Part shown: piece by piece, positions 58,980 to 64,000 of the stretch
Numbering within the stretch: position 1 is the first letter of the stretch
Layout: every line of letters begins with the position of its first letter
From: Paramarasmius palmivorus
Taxonomy: Eukaryota > Basidiomycota > Agaricomycetes > Agaricales > Marasmiaceae
Assembly (NCBI GenBank): GCA_037176845.1
Contig: JAYKXP010000028.1
Coordinates: forward strand, 434,001-498,000
Reading direction: 5' to 3'
Length of the DNA stretch: 64,000 bases
Made by a program: the position numbers and the translations under genes
The notes under the pieces: model-generated
The model's database searches: none
Seen by the model: the letters and a program-made list of their open reading frames with translations, nothing else
What the model was told of the DNA's origin: nothing

Positions 58980-59924
58980 TCAGCCTGATTTTTTCTTTTC
59001 CTTGTCGAAATCCTGCTTCTTCCATTTGTTGAGTTCCACCGCCAGCTGCTTCCAACGATCCTGAACAAATGGAAGTTCACCCAAAGCTTTGAGGGTCTGA
59101 GGTGCAATGTAGCCCCTGTTTTGGTGTTTCCCGTACCAAACTGAGCCAACATTAGTGACAATCTGTGGTGTGCCAGGAAACAACATACCGATATCTGAAC
59201 GACGTGTCGGAGCAGCCTGGATATGATCTGTGCGTCCCTTGACGCAGTCGCGAAGGGCGAGTGCGTTGTAGTATTGACAGACGACTTTCCCTCCTTGGGC
59301 CTCAATTGACTCGATGGCACTTTTAGAAGCTCGAGAGACAACCATGTATATTTGTGAATGGAAATGTTGAGCGCCCTGCGGAAGTACCATTAGAAGGAAC
59401 ACGGGTCGGTTCAAGTGAATGCCTACATCACCAAGGAGTTTGATGCCATTATGAACGTCGTGCACACACCCGCTGAGAAGTAGGTCGCGAGCAGTGATTG
59501 GTTTTTCGGGGGAAGAAGTAATTCTGCCCTGGTCTATCCAATGCTGCAGACGGTCCAGGTTAACAGGGGCCCAAGTTTTCGCATTTCTAGGGACAATGAG
59601 CACAAAAACACAGCGAGAAACAGTGGACCACGTACTGGTTTATAAAGCCACGCTTGGGGAATAGCTTCGTTATCGGCGTCTGACCACCCTCAAAATTTGC
59701 TTTGATTCCTGCACCAGACCGAGACTTTTGCCCATTCATGCCGCGACCTGACGTTCCTCCATAACCCGAACCTTGACCACGACCCACTCGTTTTTGCTGC
59801 ACAGAACTTCCGGTTAGGCTAAATATGTAGCAGGAGTTAAAGCAGCACTAACATTCTGTTGTGATCCTCGCGCCGGGCTAAGGTTTGCCAGCGACACTCG
59901 AGGAACCCGAAGCTTGGACGCCAT
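58980..59924 (-). CDS. MRPL10: Mitochondrial large ribosomal subunit protein uL15m (MRPL10)
   Basis: Starts [20 protein letters not shown] at 59924. Splicing then gives the L15 hallmark: [20 protein letters not shown], then [20 protein letters not shown] and [11 protein letters not shown]. The core continues [20 protein letters not shown] and [20 protein letters not shown], and a fungal C-terminal extension ([20 protein letters not shown]) ends at 58980. Structural protein of the mitochondrial 54S subunit. Four exons; a 94-bp divergent promoter is shared with the tRNA isopentenyltransferase. Confidence 0.93.
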
Positions 59925-60018
59925 GGTGGACCAGGAAGGAAAGGAAAAATGAACTCGGGTTCCCAGCACGGGCGCTTAGTACTCAGTTTCTTGCTCTTCT
60001 CCCGACCACAACGTCGAC

Positions 60019-61852
60019 ATGGCCTTTCGACCTCTGATCGCTATTTGCGGCACCACGGGTGTTGGAAAGTCCAATCTCGCAATAGAAATTGCCCTCTCAT
60101 TCTCCCATTTCAAAAATCTTCCTTGGAAAGGTGCTAGAATTATCAATGCGGATGCCATGCAAGTCTACGCCGGAATGGATATCATCACAAACAAAGTTCC
60201 TTTGTCGGAAAGACAAGGTATCGAGCATCTGCTCATGGGATTCAAGTCTCCAACTGAGCAATATGTCGTGGGCCAATGGGTTCGGGACGCTCTAAAAGCG
60301 GTCAGTTCTTCTATTTCTCCCTGAGACTACAACGAAATTTATAGATTAGGTGGAAGACGCTCACAACGAAAACCACGTCCCAATCGTAGTCGGTGGAACT
60401 TCATACTGGATACAGCATCTGCTCTTTCCCAATCGTCTAGTACGAGATATGGCTACGGAGGAATCGGCTGGCAAACATACAAGTACCATGTCTGAAGATC
60501 TTACCAGACTAATATCTTCGCTCCCATCTGAACTACTCGATCTCTTCAACTCACTACCTGATCCAGCTCCCGATGCAGATACAGACCCAGAAGCTGCTTA
60601 CGCCCTATACAAGCTTCTGAAGGTAGTTGATCCATTTGTCGCAGAAAGATGGCACTGGAAGGACACGCGCAAAGTGCTTCGTAGTCTGCGTATAATCCGA
60701 GAAACAGGTCGAAGGCCGAGTGAGATGATTGACGAGCAATCGCGGGATCATGTGCGACCACGGTATAGTGTTAAATTGTTTCTAAAGCTCTGTGCTTATG
60801 CAAATACCAGTTTTAACACCCTTTGCTTTTGGGTCTATGCAGACCCCGAAGTCTTGAGACCGCGGCTAGATCTTCGGATTGACAAGATGGTAGAGGTATT
60901 CGACTTCTTCCACCGGTATGATATTGTACTGAAGCTGTCCGACTTCATAGCGTGGCATGTTGAATGAGGTTCGCAGTCTACGAGAAATGACTGCTTCAAA
61001 CCATGAGGGGAACGGTGGCTCAGACTTCACTTTCGGGGTATTTCAGTCCATTGGTAACTGACATAACCTTGTGTTACTTCACTTGCTAAGTAACATCATT
61101 AGGCTATCGGGAATTCCACCGCTATCTGTCATTACAGAATCCGACTGAGAAGGATTACCAGACTGCGCTAGATAACATGAAGACTTCTACACGGCAGTAT
61201 GCGAAGAAGCAAGTATCTTGGCTTCGGAACAAGCTTCTCCCCGCTCTTTATGCCTCTAATGTTGAAGGGGATCTGTCACACACGTATCTTTTGGATGCTA
61301 CAGGTCTGTAACAAAACTCTGTAAAGAACCACGTCGCACTCACGCTGCCCATACCAGATTTAGCTAATTGGAATGCGAACGTTCAGGATCCTGCACTGCA
61401 AATCACAAATGGTTAGCACGACCATTTTTATTGACTGGCGGAAATTGAAAGATTCCAGCCTTCCTGGTCCGCAAGCCACTCCCAGATCCGTATTCAATCT
61501 GTGATACAGCCAATACAATGCTCAGAGTTGAGCCAAAACCGACGGAGTACGTTGTTCATTAGGCATCTTCGCTCGTTGAATATTGACTTTCCCATACATT
61601 AGTCCTAGCGCAGTTCTGTTGGCGCGGCGCAAAGTTATTTGCCCTGAGTGTACGATTGATCCATCGCAACCTTTCATGGTAGAGGAAGGGAAGGAGTGGA
61701 GTGATCATCTCACAAGTCGAGCGCACAAGTATAGCATTCGAAAGAGGACTCAAGCAAGCCGAATTGAGATGTACAAGCGAAGGGGAAGTCAAGCCTCGCC
61801 TATCAAGCCAAATCCTGAAGTGGACATCTCGACCTCGCTTTTGGAACGATGA
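60019..61852 (+). CDS. MOD5: tRNA dimethylallyltransferase (MOD5) with a C-terminal zinc finger
   Basis: Starts MAFRPLIAICGTTGVGKSNL at 60019, containing the P-loop GTTGVGKS. Family motifs follow: ARIINADAMQVYAGMDIITN, VPIVVGGTSYWIQHLLF, DTRKVLRSLRIIRETGRRPS, FWVYADPEVLRPRLDLRIDK and, across an intron near 60898-60953, MVERGMLNEVRSLRE. The eukaryotic C-terminal matrin-type zinc finger is present: VICPECTIDPSQPFMVEEGK, then EWSDHLTSRAHKYSIRKR. It ends STSLLER at 61852. The enzyme transfers an isopentenyl group from DMAPP to A37 of tRNAs that read UNN codons, in cytosol, nucleus and mitochondria. Eight or so exons. Notably it uses a substrate from the same isoprenoid pool as the terpene cluster. 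Confidence 0.94.
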
Positions 61853-61981
61853 AAGTCGTAACATTGTGTTGGTATACTTAAAAGTACGGATAATCATTAG
61901 GCTACAAGCTTTATCCTGTCAATGTGAACGGTGTCCGTGTCATAAGAGGTAGGAAGAGTATGATGAGGTGTGCGAAGACAT

Positions 61982-64000
61982 CTATTCGGCCAGCTGTCTG
62001 AACTTGTCTTGGATCTCCGTGTGAAGAGAGTCGAGTTTCTGCTTGACGGAGTCCTTTCCTTGTGATGGAGACTGCAACGCGACAAAGTGGTCAGCAGCAG
62101 ATAGACCACAGACTCAAATCACTGCCTACCTCAAATTTCATTTGCGAAAGTTTGAACATAACGTCTGCAGTGGAGTCTTTTATCTTTGCAAAACTCAAGT
62201 CTCCTTGAGCTACTGCCCTCTGTGCGGCATCATGGAAGCCCACAAAGTTGCGGAGCATACCACTGGTCTTGTAGAAGGGACAATATCTGTCGTACTCACT
62301 CATCCCGTTCTGTTGGAGGAAATCATCCTTTAGCATGCGAGCAACTTCAAGTGTGATCTTGTCGTTCTCTCCCAAGGCACTTTTTCCGACCAATTGCACG
62401 ATTTCAGCGAGATCTTCCTCCTTCTGTAAAATTTCCTTCGTCTTCGTGCGCAACTCCACGAATCCAGGCTCGGTGTTTTCGTAGTAGGGCTCGAGTACCT
62501 TGGTGTATTTGGAATAGGAGACAGACCAATTGACCGAAGGGAAGTGTTTCCTCTGTGCGAGTTTCTTGTCGAGACCCCAGAAAACTTGGACGATACCAAG
62601 AGTTGAAGAGGTGACGGGATCTGAGAAGTCACCACCAGGAGGTGAAACACTATATCTCGCTGGTCAGATAGTCATCTATGTGATAGTGAGGACACTTACG
62701 CTCCAACGATGGAAACCGTCCCCTGTCGCTGAGGGTTACCGAGACAGACGACCTTGCCAGCACGTTCGTAGAAGCTTGCCAGTTTGGTTCCCAGGTAAGC
62801 AGGATAACCGGAATCAGCAGGCATTTCCGCGAGACGACCTGAAATTTCACGAAGTGCTTCAGCCCAACGTGAAGTAGAGTCGGCCATCATAGCCACGTTG
62901 GAGCCCTGGTCACGGAAGTACTCCGAAAGTGTGATACCAGTGTAGATGGATGCCTCACGGGCAGCGACAGGCATGTTGGATGTGTTTGCGACCAATGTGG
63001 TACGCTTCATGATGGGCTCTTGTCGGTCACCAATTTCCATAGTGAGTTCAGGAAACTACAGAGAAATAAGTAATCAGCGGGTGACATAGCATTTTTTCGT
63101 ACCTCCATCAACACTTCAGCCATCTGTGAACAGGTACATACAAGTGTGAGTACGACGTGGTTGTTGTACGAAGGAAAGCCAAACCTCATTGCCACGTTCA
63201 CCACAACCAACATAAACAATGATATCGCTGTTCGAGAACTTGGACAAGGCTTGTGAGATGACGGTCTTCCCGCACCCGAAAGCTCCTGGGATAGCTGTGG
63301 TACCACCCTGAACACATCTAGGAAACTATTAAATCTTGGCCCGGAAACATATACAAAAAAAAACGCACGGGAAGAGGGCGTCGAGGATACGTTGGCCGGT
63401 GAGAAGCGGATGATCGGCAGTTTGTTTCTCAGCTACTGGGCGTGGTGCACGAACAGGCCAGAGCTGCATCATGGTATGTTTGCTTGTCTTGCCTTCAAAT
63501 TCGGTTTCCAGAACCACATCCTGAAAATGGATAAGTAATTTGACCCGCGAAAAATGCGGACCGACATACGTCAACAGCATAGCTACCTTTCTCGGCGATG
63601 TGAGTGATCGTGCCCAAAGCGCGAGGAGGTAGCATGATTTTGTGGTTGTTGACCAAAGAGTTCTCGTAGACACCACCAAATATATCACCGCCGGATATGT
63701 GATCGCCGACCTGAAAAGTACACTGGGTGAACATGACGAAATGGATAATCTAGTCTAAACCGACCTTGAAGGATGCCGGAGTGAAATCCCATTTCAAAGA
63801 GCGATCGAGGGCATCAGTGTTGATGCCACGGGGAATGTATATAGACTTGGATAACTCTTGGATGGACTGAGGACGTTCAAGTTAGATCTTCCGAAGGTGT
63901 CATGGAAAGAAACCATCGTACTCTGAGAGGTCGTTGGATACCGTCAACGATGTTTCCCATCAGACCTGAGTATGGATGAGAGAAATGAAAAGGAGAACGA
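61982..64000 (-). CDS. VMA1: V-type ATPase catalytic subunit A (VMA1), N-terminus beyond the window
   Basis: The stop is at 61982 and the gene runs off the right edge. Within the window, exons give [13 protein letters not shown], the bulge region [40 protein letters not shown] and the P-loop [75 protein letters not shown] and the helical C-terminus ([16 protein letters not shown]) follow. It is the ATP-hydrolysing subunit of the V1 sector at the vacuolar membrane. The frame runs through [11 protein letters not shown] without interruption, so the homing intein found at this site in yeast VMA1 is absent. Convergent with MOD5. Confidence 0.96.

Noticed and set aside
63181..63315. Possible intein in VMA1
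   Set aside because: The P-loop exon reads straight through [11 protein letters not shown], so there is no insertion at the usual VMA1 intein site.
1..64000. tRNA genes
   Set aside because: I looked for B-box-like GGTTCGANNCC sequences with a plausible cloverleaf and found none. A tRNAscan-SE run would be decisive.

Overview
The window is nuclear DNA from a filamentous basidiomycete, most likely a mushroom-forming agaricomycete. Genes are dense and lie on both strands, with many introns of about 45-65 nt. The proteins include the fungal STRIPAK scaffold striatin, the GID subunit VID28, BMT2, a Pin4-type RRM/R3H protein and an agaricomycete-type sesquiterpene synthase. Nothing bacterial, no rRNA or tRNA gene, and no recognisable transposon was seen. 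Most genes were rebuilt by joining reading frames across GT-AG (sometimes GC-AG) introns. Outer coordinates run from start codon to stop codon, and exon limits are given only where I worked them out.

Left part (1-40 kb) is mostly housekeeping. It holds the tail of the DEAD-box helicase DBP4, a long nuclear protein of unknown function, class II cAMP phosphodiesterase, striatin, the tiny translation factor TMA7, a secreted alpha/beta hydrolase, a tetraspanin, VID28/GID5, a secreted DUF5648 protein and the rRNA methyltransferase BMT2. These are followed by V-ATPase subunit H, mitoribosomal mL46, mitochondrial nuclease NUC1, a small unknown protein, a Pin4-like RNA-binding protein, the E2 enzyme UBC11/UBE2C, the endocytic scaffold EDE1, an unknown protein, gamma-tubulin and the coactivator MBF1.

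Middle part (40.3-53 kb) is accessory. Four consecutive minus-strand genes form a probable terpenoid biosynthetic cluster: cytochrome P450, class I sesquiterpene synthase, Gfo/Idh/MocA oxidoreductase and a secreted BBE-like FAD oxidase. Next come two tandem paralogues of a seven-transmembrane receptor-like family, separated by a 1.3 kb gene-free stretch with simple repeats. This is the best candidate for an undescribed system.

Right part (53.7-64 kb) returns to housekeeping genes: mitoribosomal uS5m, an intronless unknown protein, a mitochondrial BCKD/PDH kinase, splicing factor PRP38, mitoribosomal uL15m, tRNA isopentenyltransferase (MOD5) and V-ATPase catalytic subunit A, which is cut by the window edge. 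Several pairs share very short divergent promoters of 60-125 bp. One of these promoters carries two telomere-like CCCTAA motifs. At least five introns across the window appear to use GC-AG splice sites.
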